From Flammeovirgaceae bacterium UBA2371 (GTDB taxonomy: Bacteria > Bacteroidota > Bacteroidia > Cytophagales > Cyclobacteriaceae), in assembly GCA_002345965.1 (NCBI GenBank), contig DDTF01000010.1:1-62038 (forward strand): 62,038 nucleotides of DNA, read 5' to 3'. A model generated the notes under the pieces. The model made no database searches, was not told where the DNA came from, and was given only the letters and a program-made list of their open reading frames with translations. A program made the position numbers and the translations under genes. This document shows, piece after piece, positions 8,263 to 15,490 of this stretch. Every line of letters begins with the position of its first letter. Position 1 is the stretch's first letter.

Positions 8263-9084
8263 ATGAAAAGAATACTTGTACCAACGGACTTTTCACCATG
8301 TGCCAATGCAGCTGCAGAAGTAGCTATGCAGATTGCAAAGAGAAGTGGAGCTGATATCTATTTCCTGCATCTCGCTATTGATAATGCAGGTCCCGCTTCT
8401 GTACCAGGCAAATCGGTTATTACCAATGATCCTGAAATAGGTCAGATTAGACAAAATCTTGATCAATTAGTAAAAGCAGCAGAGGCAGATGGTATTAATG
8501 CAAAGCAAGAGTTATACCTGGGAACAGGACAAGAAAAGATAGAGGATTTTATTAAGCCCTATCAAATTGATTGGCTAGTAATGGGTTCTCACGGTGCCAC
8601 AGGAATAAGAGAAATGATTATAGGCTCTAAGACGCAACGCGTGATAAGAAACATTAAAGTGCCAAGTATTGTGGTTAAGCATATGCCTGAAAAGGCAGAA
8701 ATAGAGCATATTGTTTTCGCCTCGAATTTCAAAAAGGACACCAGTCACTCGCTCAATATAGTTGTTGACTTTTCCAGATTATGGGACGCCCGATTACATT
8801 TACTGTTTGTAAATCTATTCAGTCACCTCATTGAAGAAAATGTAGCTCGTTTGATGATGGCGAAGCAAATGGAAAAGTATTCTAAAATAGACTATACACT
8901 TAATATCACAGAAACAAATGATAAGGAATTTGGGATATCAAAATTTGCAAGCGAAGTGGGAGCCGATATGATTGCTGTTTCTATAGAAAGTAAAAGCCTT
9001 TTAGGTAGATTATTAAATCCTAATGTAGCTGAGCAATTGATAAATCACTCCTCATTACCTTTATTGATTGTAAACCAAAAATAA
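8263..9084 (+). CDS. Universal stress protein, two UspA domains in tandem
   Basis: 273 residues made of two UspA folds. The first (1-145) is well conserved: ILVPTDFSPCANAA at the start and the nucleotide-binding loop VMGSHGATG followed by SKTQRVIRN and VPSIVVK. The second (about 150-273) is degenerate and lacks the G-x2-G-x9-G(S/T) loop, so only the N-terminal half is expected to bind ATP. Universal stress proteins are induced by growth arrest and low oxygen in many bacteria. An FNR-like box and -7-like element lie upstream, and a second usp gene follows convergently. Confidence 0.93.
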   Translation: MKRILVPTDFSPCANAAAEVAMQIAKRSGADIYFLHLAIDNAGPASVPGKSVITNDPEIGQIRQNLDQLVKAAEADGINAKQELYLGTGQEKIEDFIKPYQIDWLVMGSHGATGIREMIIGSKTQRVIRNIKVPSIVVKHMPEKAEIEHIVFASNFKKDTSHSLNIVVDFSRLWDARLHLLFVNLFSHLIEENVARLMMAKQMEKYSKIDYTLNITETNDKEFGISKFASEVGADMIAVSIESKSLLGRLLNPNVAEQLINHSSLPLLIVNQK

Positions 9085-9096
9085 GCCTAGTTTATA

Positions 9097-9185
9097 GATT
9101 TAAGGTTAATTCCCATTGAAAACTGAGCATAGTAAAGGATGTGAATGAAGAGCTATTTTTCCTTTTAACAAATAACTCTTCATTG
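9097..9185 (-). pseudogene. Decayed 3' end of a third universal stress protein gene
   Basis: Read on the minus strand, this non-coding stretch is a diverged copy of the last ~80 bases of the intact usp gene next door (9214-9300). The phrases coding VTRK-IA-HSH and the LTFN-like end are recognisable, as are shared runs such as GATGTGAATGAA (plus strand). At least one extra base after AGGAAA and another shift further on break the frame. It looks like the remnant of a tandem usp duplication whose upstream part is gone. Confidence 0.6.
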
Positions 9186-9213
9186 CCTTATTGATTGTTA
9201 ATTGTAGGTAATC

Positions 9214-10053
9214 CTATTTTACTAATTTTAGGTTGTCCTTATTGAAGGTGAGCATAGGAAGATGTGAATGAAAAGCTATTTTCCTTGTAACACTTCTGCT
9301 AAACAATTTCTCGAAGAATGTAAGTTTGTGAGTAAACATCACAAGAATGTCGACTTTTTTGTCGATCATAAAATTATCAAGTGCTTCAGCCACATTATTA
9401 TTTTCAGCAATATGAAATGTGATTTTATCATACTTCATCTTTGCTATTAGATTAGTTTTAGTTTGCTTAGGGTCAATATCTGACTTAACATCTTCTGGTA
9501 CAACGTGGAGTACATTGATGCTTCCATTGAAAGGTTTAACAAATTGACATACAGTAGAGAGCTCCTCATTTACGTTTTCCATATCGGTGGCGTAGGCCAC
9601 TTTCTTAAATCCATGAAATGTAGCGTCTCTGGGCACAATGATCACGGGAACTGGCGAATCCTGAATCATTGCTGCAGCGTTGGTGCCTACAAGTACTTTC
9701 TGTACGCCTGTCGCCCCATGTGTACCCATTATAATTAGATCCACCTTATTTTTCTTGATAAACTTTTGGATAACCAAAGTCACCGGAAAACCAGTGAAAA
9801 CATAACTTGAAATCTTCAGCTTGCCTTTAACCTTGGCTTTTATTTCACTTTTTAATTCCTCCAATTCCTGATTGGCAATTCTTTTCATCTCTGCCTCAAG
9901 TTTGGGCGATACCATCATGGCTCTGGATGAGGCTTGTCCGTACACCACATTTACAATCAGCAATTCGGAATCTGTTTTTTTGGCTAATTGAGCAGCATAA
10001 AGGACAGCTACTTTTGAGTTTTTTGAAAAATCAGTTGGAACTAAAATTGTCAT
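9214..10053 (-). CDS. Universal stress protein, two UspA domains in tandem
   Basis: 279 residues, two UspA folds. The N-terminal domain starts TILVPTDFSKNSKVA and has the nucleotide-binding signature IIMGTHGATG-x9-G-TNAAAMIQ. The C-terminal domain (about 150-279) keeps ATDMENVN and a TRKIAFHSHLPML end but has no full nucleotide loop (VMFTHKLTFFEK). It converges on the other usp gene, and a decayed copy of its 3' end lies just beyond its stop. A perfect, extended FNR-like palindrome lies 130 bp upstream of the start. Confidence 0.93.
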   Translation of the reverse strand: MTILVPTDFSKNSKVAVLYAAQLAKKTDSELLIVNVVYGQASSRAMMVSPKLEAEMKRIANQELEELKSEIKAKVKGKLKISSYVFTGFPVTLVIQKFIKKNKVDLIIMGTHGATGVQKVLVGTNAAAMIQDSPVPVIIVPRDATFHGFKKVAYATDMENVNEELSTVCQFVKPFNGSINVLHVVPEDVKSDIDPKQTKTNLIAKMKYDKITFHIAENNNVAEALDNFMIDKKVDILVMFTHKLTFFEKLFSRSVTRKIAFHSHLPMLTFNKDNLKLVK

Positions 10054-10173
10054 AATAATTATGTTTAATTAAACTACTCCCTTAAGGTAGATTATTTGGT
10101 TTTTCTGCCGGCAGGAGTAACAATACTACAATTGGTAACTTATCACTAAATTATTCATCCAAGAGAAGATAAA

Positions 10174-10191
10174 GCATGATACAAATCATGC
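10174..10191 (-). promoter_or_regulatory. Extended FNR-like palindrome GCATGAT-ACAA-ATCATGC
   Basis: A perfect inverted repeat with 7-bp arms around a 4-bp spacer; the core TGAT-N4-ATCA is 10177-10188. A -7-like TAGTATTG (10121-10128 on the minus strand, one mismatch to TAnnTTTG) is centred 58 bp downstream toward the usp gene. A partial second box (AGAT-AAAA-ATCA) lies at 10199-10210. Confidence 0.55.
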
Positions 10192-10260
10192 ATTGAAAAG
10201 ATAAAAATCAGAAATCGTCAATTCTAGTTTTTTGGGACAAGGGATTGAATTGTTTTTGCA

Positions 10261-11271
10261 TTAATTACCCCTTATTCTGGCCAAAAAGGTCCAAAAAGCG
10301 TCAATATTCCAGCGTGCAAATCTGCCTCGCTGGATTAGCAATTCATTGTCTGAAGGGTGATTCAAATAATAATAAAACACAAATGGAGCAGTGGGATCTT
10401 CCCATCCCAACATTTGCCCAAACCGCAAATCATTAAAAACTAGTTTTCCGTTGTACTGTGTAACGGTATAATATCCTTCTGAAAATCTTTTAAGATGAAC
10501 CAGATCTTCGTGATCGTCAATTGAATCCAACAAATGTTCATTTTTATCAAAGGCTTGGAAGGAAATTGACTCCTTAGAGTCAAAAACAGAACGATAGCCG
10601 ATCAGAAATCCATTTTCAGTTTCAACAACAATATTCCATAACCACACGTTGCCAGGGGTAGGGGTGGTGAAGTATCTTTTGTAGGTTGTTTGTTGTGCTG
10701 CAAGACTTTTTTCTGTTGATGAATTGATGATTTTCTTATTTATCAATGAATAGCCAAGGTAGAGCGCACTGATAGTGATGGCTGTAATCGCCCACTTTTT
10801 TCTCGATAGATGATTAATCGGGTAAATCAACAAAAGAAAAGCTGCAACCCCCAAAGAGATTGAAAACATAGGATCGGCTACAAATAGAGAATGGAATGAC
10901 ACTCGATAGTGACTGAAAGGTTCAAACCATGCAGTTCCATAGGCATTAAATGCATCTAGAAACAAATGAACGAATAATTCAAGTAATATGAATCCGGTCC
11001 ACGTGCGGAGGTTCATTGCGGGTAGCCAGCGCCACCTCACGGCAGACAACGCCAGTGGATATGCAATCAGTAAGATAAATAAGAATGAATGCGTAAAACC
11101 CCTGTGTGCAAGCAAATCATTGGCAGGCGTCAGCCAAAATGAGGCCACAAAATCGATGTCAGGGATAGACTGTGCAACTGCTCCGATCAGCAAAGCCTTT
11201 TTCCCTAACGATTTCCCGGCATATAATTCACCAATACAGGCGCCTAGCGCAATGTGAGTAAGTGAGTCCAA
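10261..11271 (-). CDS. Membrane-bound metal-dependent hydrolase, YdjM/LexA-regulated type
   Basis: 336 residues. The N-terminal half matches the YdjM-like membrane hydrolase family, with the conserved metal-binding motifs DSLTH (2-6), IPDIDF (about 36) and HRGFTHS (about 56) and four to five membrane segments. The C-terminal ~150 residues are soluble and probably periplasmic, with an RRG-like WDxxxF arrangement that I cannot assign. Family substrate is unknown. It starts 20 bp after the FMN-binding protein gene and is probably co-transcribed with it from the promoter near 11.8 kb. Confidence 0.85.
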   Translation of the reverse strand: MDSLTHIALGACIGELYAGKSLGKKALLIGAVAQSIPDIDFVASFWLTPANDLLAHRGFTHSFLFILLIAYPLALSAVRWRWLPAMNLRTWTGFILLELFVHLFLDAFNAYGTAWFEPFSHYRVSFHSLFVADPMFSISLGVAAFLLLIYPINHLSRKKWAITAITISALYLGYSLINKKIINSSTEKSLAAQQTTYKRYFTTPTPGNVWLWNIVVETENGFLIGYRSVFDSKESISFQAFDKNEHLLDSIDDHEDLVHLKRFSEGYYTVTQYNGKLVFNDLRFGQMLGWEDPTAPFVFYYYLNHPSDNELLIQRGRFARWNIDAFWTFLARIRGN

Positions 11272-11291
11272 AGTGAATTTTTAAGCTATAC

Positions 11292-11747
11292 CTAATTTGA
11301 CATTTTTTCAAAACGTCCAGTCATTTCAGTGATCTTAATGCGAAACGGTATGGCTTTCAACTGTTTTTCTATAGGATGTGGTAATTGAAGGCTGGAAGGA
11401 TCTTTCACGGTTTCACTAGTGAGTAGTGGCATCACCCTGTCAGCAAGCAATTGCATGGCGTCTATTTTTTCTTTTTCATTATCAAACTCTTCGTATTCCC
11501 CCCATACAATCACGCTTCTCCAATTCGCCATATTTTCCAGGATATCTACCTGAAAGCAAACCTCTTTATTATCCCTCATCATATCTATCTTTTGTCCAGA
11601 CTTTGAGTGACAATAAATATACCCATTTGAATATACGTAAGTAATGGGAACGATATAGACTTTGTCTTTCGAGTGGCATCCAATTCTTCCAACCAACTGG
11701 CTGTGCAATACATGCCTTATTTGTTCTTCATTCAATCTACCTATCAT
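11292..11747 (-). CDS. Pyridoxamine 5'-phosphate oxidase family FMN-binding protein
   Basis: 151 residues of the FMN-binding split-barrel fold, close in layout to NimA-like flavin reductases. Recognisable parts are VGRIGCHSKDKVYIVPITYVY, the YIYCHSKSGQKIDMMR flavin-phosphate region and VCFQVD...WRSVIVWGEYEE. It is probably a flavin or small-molecule reductase rather than the vitamin B6 enzyme, which is longer. It is first in a two-gene unit with the YdjM-like protein. A perfect FNR-like box is centred 78 bp upstream. Confidence 0.88.
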   Translation of the reverse strand: MIGRLNEEQIRHVLHSQLVGRIGCHSKDKVYIVPITYVYSNGYIYCHSKSGQKIDMMRDNKEVCFQVDILENMANWRSVIVWGEYEEFDNEKEKIDAMQLLADRVMPLLTSETVKDPSSLQLPHPIEKQLKAIPFRIKITEMTGRFEKMSN

Positions 11748-11819
11748 AGCGCAATTATTAACTTAACAAATAAACTTCTTTGTAGCAGTTAATCTACTAC
11801 TTATAGATGACGATGTTGA

Positions 11820-11831
11820 TGATGTAAATCA
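11820..11831 (-). promoter_or_regulatory. FNR-like operator TGAT-GTAA-ATCA
   Basis: A perfect TGAT-N4-ATCA box in the divergent gap. On the minus strand a -7-like TTTATTTG (11767-11774, one mismatch to TAnnTTTG) is centred 55 bp away, repeating the geometry at 3584. It would serve the FMN-binding protein and YdjM-like unit. Confidence 0.5.
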
Positions 11832-11892
11832 TAGTAATATGTGATTTTTGATTGATTTGGCATGAGGAATCTTTAATTGTCAAGGACCAAAA

Positions 11893-11904
11893 TGACACAG
11901 ATCA
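11893..11904 (+). promoter_or_regulatory. FNR-like operator TGAC-ACAG-ATCA
   Basis: One base from the perfect box, centred 85 bp upstream of the phospholipase D-like gene. A perfect TAGGTTTG -7 element sits at 11911-11918, only 16 bp from the box centre. Activation from -62 would need a different, poorly matching -7 near 11950. If TAGGTTTG is the real promoter, the box would overlap it and act negatively. Confidence 0.35.
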
Positions 11905-11983
11905 CTTTTTTAGGTTTGAATTGATTAATAATGTTCGCGAGACAGAATTATAATCATAAATTAGTGAGTACACAAAGCAAGCT

Positions 11984-13189
11984 ATGATATCGCATTTGAC
12001 CGATGCTAAATCAGATGGGTATTCAACAAACAATCGAATAACGTTTGTTACAGGAGGTAAGCATTATTTCAATCACCTTCAACAGTTAATCAACTGTGCA
12101 CAAAGCACATTACACTTGCAGACTTACATTTTTAAAGAGGATGAAACAGGGCGAATCGTTGCTGATGCACTTATTCAGGCTGCACAAAGAGGGGTTAAGG
12201 TATTCCTGATGGTTGATGGGTATGCTTCTCAAAGCCTCAGCAAGGAGTTCATCAACCAACTTAGGAGCAAAGGTGTTTATTTTAAATTCTTTGAACCGTT
12301 GTTTCGCAGCAGAAAGTTTTATTTGGGCAGAAGGCTCCATCATAAAGTATGTGTGGCCGATCTGAATTTTGCCTTGGTAGGTGGAATTAATATTGCAGAT
12401 CATTATAATGATATTCCGGGAAATCCACCCTGGCTTGATTTTGCGCTCAGTGTGGAAGGGGAAATTGTTCAGGAATTGTATGTGCTTTGTCAAAAGACAT
12501 GGAATGGTTTTCAACCCATGAAAAAGATTCCACTATTGAGAAACGTTCCGACATTTTCGATACCAGAGGATGTACAAACTAATGTACGCATGCGAAGGAA
12601 CGACTGGGTGAGAAGAAAGGATCAAATTACTTTAAGTTACCTGGACATGTTTCGAAGTGCACAATCGGAGATTATAATTTTGTCGAGTTATTTTCTACCG
12701 GGCAGACTGTTCAGAAAAGGAATTCGCTTCGCAAGAAAAAATAATGTTTCAGTAACAGTAATTGTGACAAGCATTTCTGATGTTAAAATAGCCAAGATGG
12801 CTGAGCGACACATGTATGATTGGTTGCTGTCTAATGGCGTGCGGATTATGGAGTATAACCTAACGGTGCTTCATGGGAAGCTGGCCATTTGTGATAAGGA
12901 ATGGGTTACCCTCGGATCTTTTAATGTAAATGACATCAGCACTTATGCCAGTGTTGAACTCAACTTGGATGTGAAGAACCCTTCTTTTGCCTCAGAAGTT
13001 CGACAATATCTGGAGAAGGAAGTAATGAGCAACAGCACAATTATTTCTGACACTTACGTGGCAAAGAATAATTCATTCTTGGTGAGGATGTCACAAAAAG
13101 GGGCATTTATGATCTTCAGGGTGCTCTTTTATTTTTTTACTTTTTATTTCAAGAGAATGGTTGATATCGATAAAAAAAGCCCCCATTGA
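11984..13189 (+). CDS. Phospholipase D / cardiolipin synthase-like protein
   Basis: 401 residues with two HKD catalytic motifs: HHKVCVADLNFALVGGINI (about 116-134) and HGKLAICDKEWVTLGSFNV (about 298-316). The pair defines the PLD superfamily. It lacks the two N-terminal membrane helices of classical ClsA and has a hydrophobic C-terminal segment (about 370-390), resembling the ClsB type. The likely reaction is phosphatidyl transfer to make cardiolipin, a lipid often raised under stress. It has its own candidate FNR-like box. Its stop codon overlaps the terminator of the tRNA on the other strand. Confidence 0.88.
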   Translation: MISHLTDAKSDGYSTNNRITFVTGGKHYFNHLQQLINCAQSTLHLQTYIFKEDETGRIVADALIQAAQRGVKVFLMVDGYASQSLSKEFINQLRSKGVYFKFFEPLFRSRKFYLGRRLHHKVCVADLNFALVGGINIADHYNDIPGNPPWLDFALSVEGEIVQELYVLCQKTWNGFQPMKKIPLLRNVPTFSIPEDVQTNVRMRRNDWVRRKDQITLSYLDMFRSAQSEIIILSSYFLPGRLFRKGIRFARKNNVSVTVIVTSISDVKIAKMAERHMYDWLLSNGVRIMEYNLTVLHGKLAICDKEWVTLGSFNVNDISTYASVELNLDVKNPSFASEVRQYLEKEVMSNSTIISDTYVAKNNSFLVRMSQKGAFMIFRVLFYFFTFYFKRMVDIDKKSPH

Positions 13190-13199
13190 AATGGAGGCT
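13168..13199 (-). terminator. Terminator of the tRNA-Leu gene
   Basis: On the minus strand a stem AAGCCTCCATT / AATGGGGGCTT is followed by a T run, ten bases beyond the tRNA 3' end. It overlaps the last codons of the phospholipase D-like gene. Confidence 0.7.
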
Positions 13200-13208
13200 T
13201 CTGAAGTG

Positions 13209-13290
13209 TACCTGAGGCCGGAATCGAACCGGCACGTCTTGCGACACACGATTTTGAGTCGTGCGCGTCTACCAATTCCGCCACTCAGGC
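13209..13290 (-). tRNA. tRNA-Leu (anticodon CAA)
   Basis: The minus strand folds as a class II tRNA. The acceptor stem is GCCTGAG / CTCAGGT and the anticodon loop CTCAAAA gives anticodon CAA (reads UUG). It has a long variable arm (TGTCGCAAGACGT) typical of leucine tRNAs, the T loop GGTTCGAATCC and discriminator A. CCA is not encoded. Confidence 0.95.
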
Positions 13291-13343
13291 AGGTACTTGG
13301 CTATCGGGGTGCAAATATGCTTAAACTTTAAGTTTCTGACAAT

Positions 13344-13637
13344 TTACAGCTCGATATATTTCAACAGAGAATAGGCCTGGGTCCGCTCGGAAAACAAGGT
13401 TTTTACCCTGCCCCAAACACTGCCAAAAAGGGCCGATTTACGATAATTTTCAAGATTATCTTCATGGTCCCAATGGCTAAGGGTAGTAAAACAATTGGAG
13501 TCCTCGGCATCTTTTAAGAGCTGTAAATGGCTGCAACCCGGAAAATTCCTGATCGCCTCCTTATTCTCATTAAAAATCTCCAGAAATTCGTCTACCCCGG
13601 CTTCTGTAAAATGCATTCTTACAATTCGTATCAGCAT
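13344..13637 (-). CDS. Antibiotic biosynthesis monooxygenase (ABM) domain protein
   Basis: 97-residue dimeric alpha/beta-barrel protein of the ABM family: MLIRIVRMHF at the start, FPGCSHLQLLKD in the middle, HWDHEDNLENYRKSALF near the end. Despite the family name, stand-alone members have varied and mostly unknown roles. It begins 2 bp after the stop of the SAM hydroxide adenosyltransferase-family gene and is probably translated with it. Confidence 0.88.
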   Translation of the reverse strand: MLIRIVRMHFTEAGVDEFLEIFNENKEAIRNFPGCSHLQLLKDAEDSNCFTTLSHWDHEDNLENYRKSALFGSVWGRVKTLFSERTQAYSLLKYIEL

Positions 13638-13639
13638 GG

Positions 13640-14413
13640 CTAATCGTCAAAAGTTATACTTATTGGACTATCGTATATCAATCCTAAAAGTTCGTTGGCA
13701 TTACCCTTATAAATGCCAATTTCAAGAAATCCCTGGCTATTAAAAATCAGGAAACAATCTCCTTGTTCGGCTTGATTATAGTTGGTGTGTATTTTTTTAA
13801 ATTTTTCACTCCCAAACTGAACAGTGAAATTTTTTCCTTTACTAAGAATGTCAAAATCTGTTTTGGGAATGTTAGTGATCAGATTACCGTAATGATCTAC
13901 CCTGATTACATGACCTGAAATTATTTTTCTTGTTGCCTTTACATGACGGTCGATCATTTTCTTGAACGTAGTCATTGGCTTTCCAAGGCTGGTTATGGCA
14001 ACTCCGCTGGCGAGTTTTGCCGCAGCGGGGGCAAGTATATCCTTCTCAGGAAAAGTGGATTCAAGGGTATTGATGGTATTGAGTGCCGCCAGCTGCTGAT
14101 GCGATTTAGTGCTTATTAGGCCAAAAAGTCCGTTGTCTACCCCTACAAAAAAATGATCTTCCAGCTGTATGGCAATATAAGCATCACCAGGATTGCCTAT
14201 AGCATCTACCCCCACCAAATGCACTGTTCCTTTCGGGAAATCCCTGAAAACAGATCTGAGTAAGAACGCCCCGTGAGCAATATCGCATGCTTCTACCTGG
14301 TGGCTAATATCAACTATATTGATGCCGGGGTTTACTTTAAGGATGGCAGCCTTAATGGCCCCAGCATAGTGGTCGCTTTTTCCGCTGTCGGTAAGTAAGG
14401 TAACAATGGCCAT
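13640..14413 (-). CDS. SAM hydroxide adenosyltransferase family protein (DUF62)
   Basis: 257 residues spanning the whole DUF62/SAM hydrolase family. It has LLTDSGKSDHYAGAIKAAIL at the start, IVDISHQVEACDIAHGAFLL, FPKGTVHLVGVD, FVGVDNGLFGL and the C-terminal barrel with VIRVDHYGNLITNI. Family members hydrolyse S-adenosylmethionine to adenosine and methionine. Halogenase relatives have extra loops, which are not apparent here. It is divergent from phoH and forms a two-gene unit with the ABM protein. Confidence 0.9.
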   Translation of the reverse strand: MAIVTLLTDSGKSDHYAGAIKAAILKVNPGINIVDISHQVEACDIAHGAFLLRSVFRDFPKGTVHLVGVDAIGNPGDAYIAIQLEDHFFVGVDNGLFGLISTKSHQQLAALNTINTLESTFPEKDILAPAAAKLASGVAITSLGKPMTTFKKMIDRHVKATRKIISGHVIRVDHYGNLITNIPKTDFDILSKGKNFTVQFGSEKFKKIHTNYNQAEQGDCFLIFNSQGFLEIGIYKGNANELLGLIYDSPISITFDD

Positions 14414-14503
14414 TGGCGAACTCTAACTCTATCCTTGTCGTTTAAATAAGGTAGGTTTATTACTTTTAACTCAAAAATAGAGGATTTCAACCACATTACT
14501 TCA

Positions 14504-15460
14504 TTGATCGAAAAAAGCATTACACTGGAAAATATTTCTCTGACCGATTTCCTCGGCATAGAAAATAAAAATATCAATCAATTGGCATCAGCTTTTCCTA
14601 AAAGCAAAATTGTTTCTCGGGGGAATGAAATCCTTGTTAAGGGGGAGACAGATGACATCACTCAAATTACAGATATCCTGGGTTCGTTAATTGAACACTT
14701 TCATCAATTTGGAAGGATTACCGAAGAGAACGTAAAAGGATATATAAAGCAGGAAATGCAGGAGCATGTGCCCAATGAAAGTCCTGACGGGCTCTTGCTA
14801 TATGGGACGAGAGGCACTCCCATAAAAGTGAAGACGGTCAACCAGCAACGCCTCGTAGATTCAGTTAAAAATAATGACCTCGTGTTTGCACTTGGGCCTG
14901 CCGGTACCGGAAAGACTTATATCTCTGTTGCGATGGCTGTAAGGGCCTTAAAAAATAAGCAGGTAAAGAAGATAATTATTACCCGGCCAGCCGTGGAAGC
15001 AGGGGAGAACCTTGGTTTTTTGCCTGGAGACTTAAAGGAGAAAATTGACCCTTACCTACGCCCTATTTATGATGCACTCCATGATATGATCCCTTTTGAA
15101 AAATTAGGGTACTATATGGAACGAGAGATAATTGAAATTGCCCCTTTGGCTTACATGCGTGGCCGTACGCTAAACCATGCTTTCATTTTACTGGATGAAG
15201 CCCAAAACACCACACCCATGCAAATGAAGATGTTTCTCACTCGTATGGGCCCCAATTCTAAAATGATAGTGACTGGAGATACCTCTCAAATTGACCTTCC
15301 CAACAACCAGCGATCTGGGCTGAAGGAGGCAGTGAGAATCCTCAATGACACTCCCGGGATTGGCTTTGTAGAGCTCAATGAACGGGATGTGGTTCGCCAT
15401 CGATTGGTCAAAGACATTATTATGGCCTATGAGAAGCGTTCTGCTCCCAAGACGGATTGA
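14504..15460 (+). CDS. PhoH family ATPase
   Basis: 318 residues. An N-terminal KH-like region (about 10-75) precedes a P-loop ATPase with Walker A GPAGTGKT (131-138) and Walker B FILLDEAQN (about 226), then MIVTGDTSQIDLP. The family is linked to RNA metabolism (PhoH/YbeZ with YbeY). The start is TTG at 14504; no ATG is available before the conserved region, and ITLENISLTDFLG close behind is where family members normally begin. It is first of four same-strand genes ending with recQ. Confidence 0.93.
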   Translation: MIEKSITLENISLTDFLGIENKNINQLASAFPKSKIVSRGNEILVKGETDDITQITDILGSLIEHFHQFGRITEENVKGYIKQEMQEHVPNESPDGLLLYGTRGTPIKVKTVNQQRLVDSVKNNDLVFALGPAGTGKTYISVAMAVRALKNKQVKKIIITRPAVEAGENLGFLPGDLKEKIDPYLRPIYDALHDMIPFEKLGYYMEREIIEIAPLAYMRGRTLNHAFILLDEAQNTTPMQMKMFLTRMGPNSKMIVTGDTSQIDLPNNQRSGLKEAVRILNDTPGIGFVELNERDVVRHRLVKDIIMAYEKRSAPKTD

Positions 15461-15490
15461 TTCAGGAATTTCTTTCTTGTAAATTAAGGC

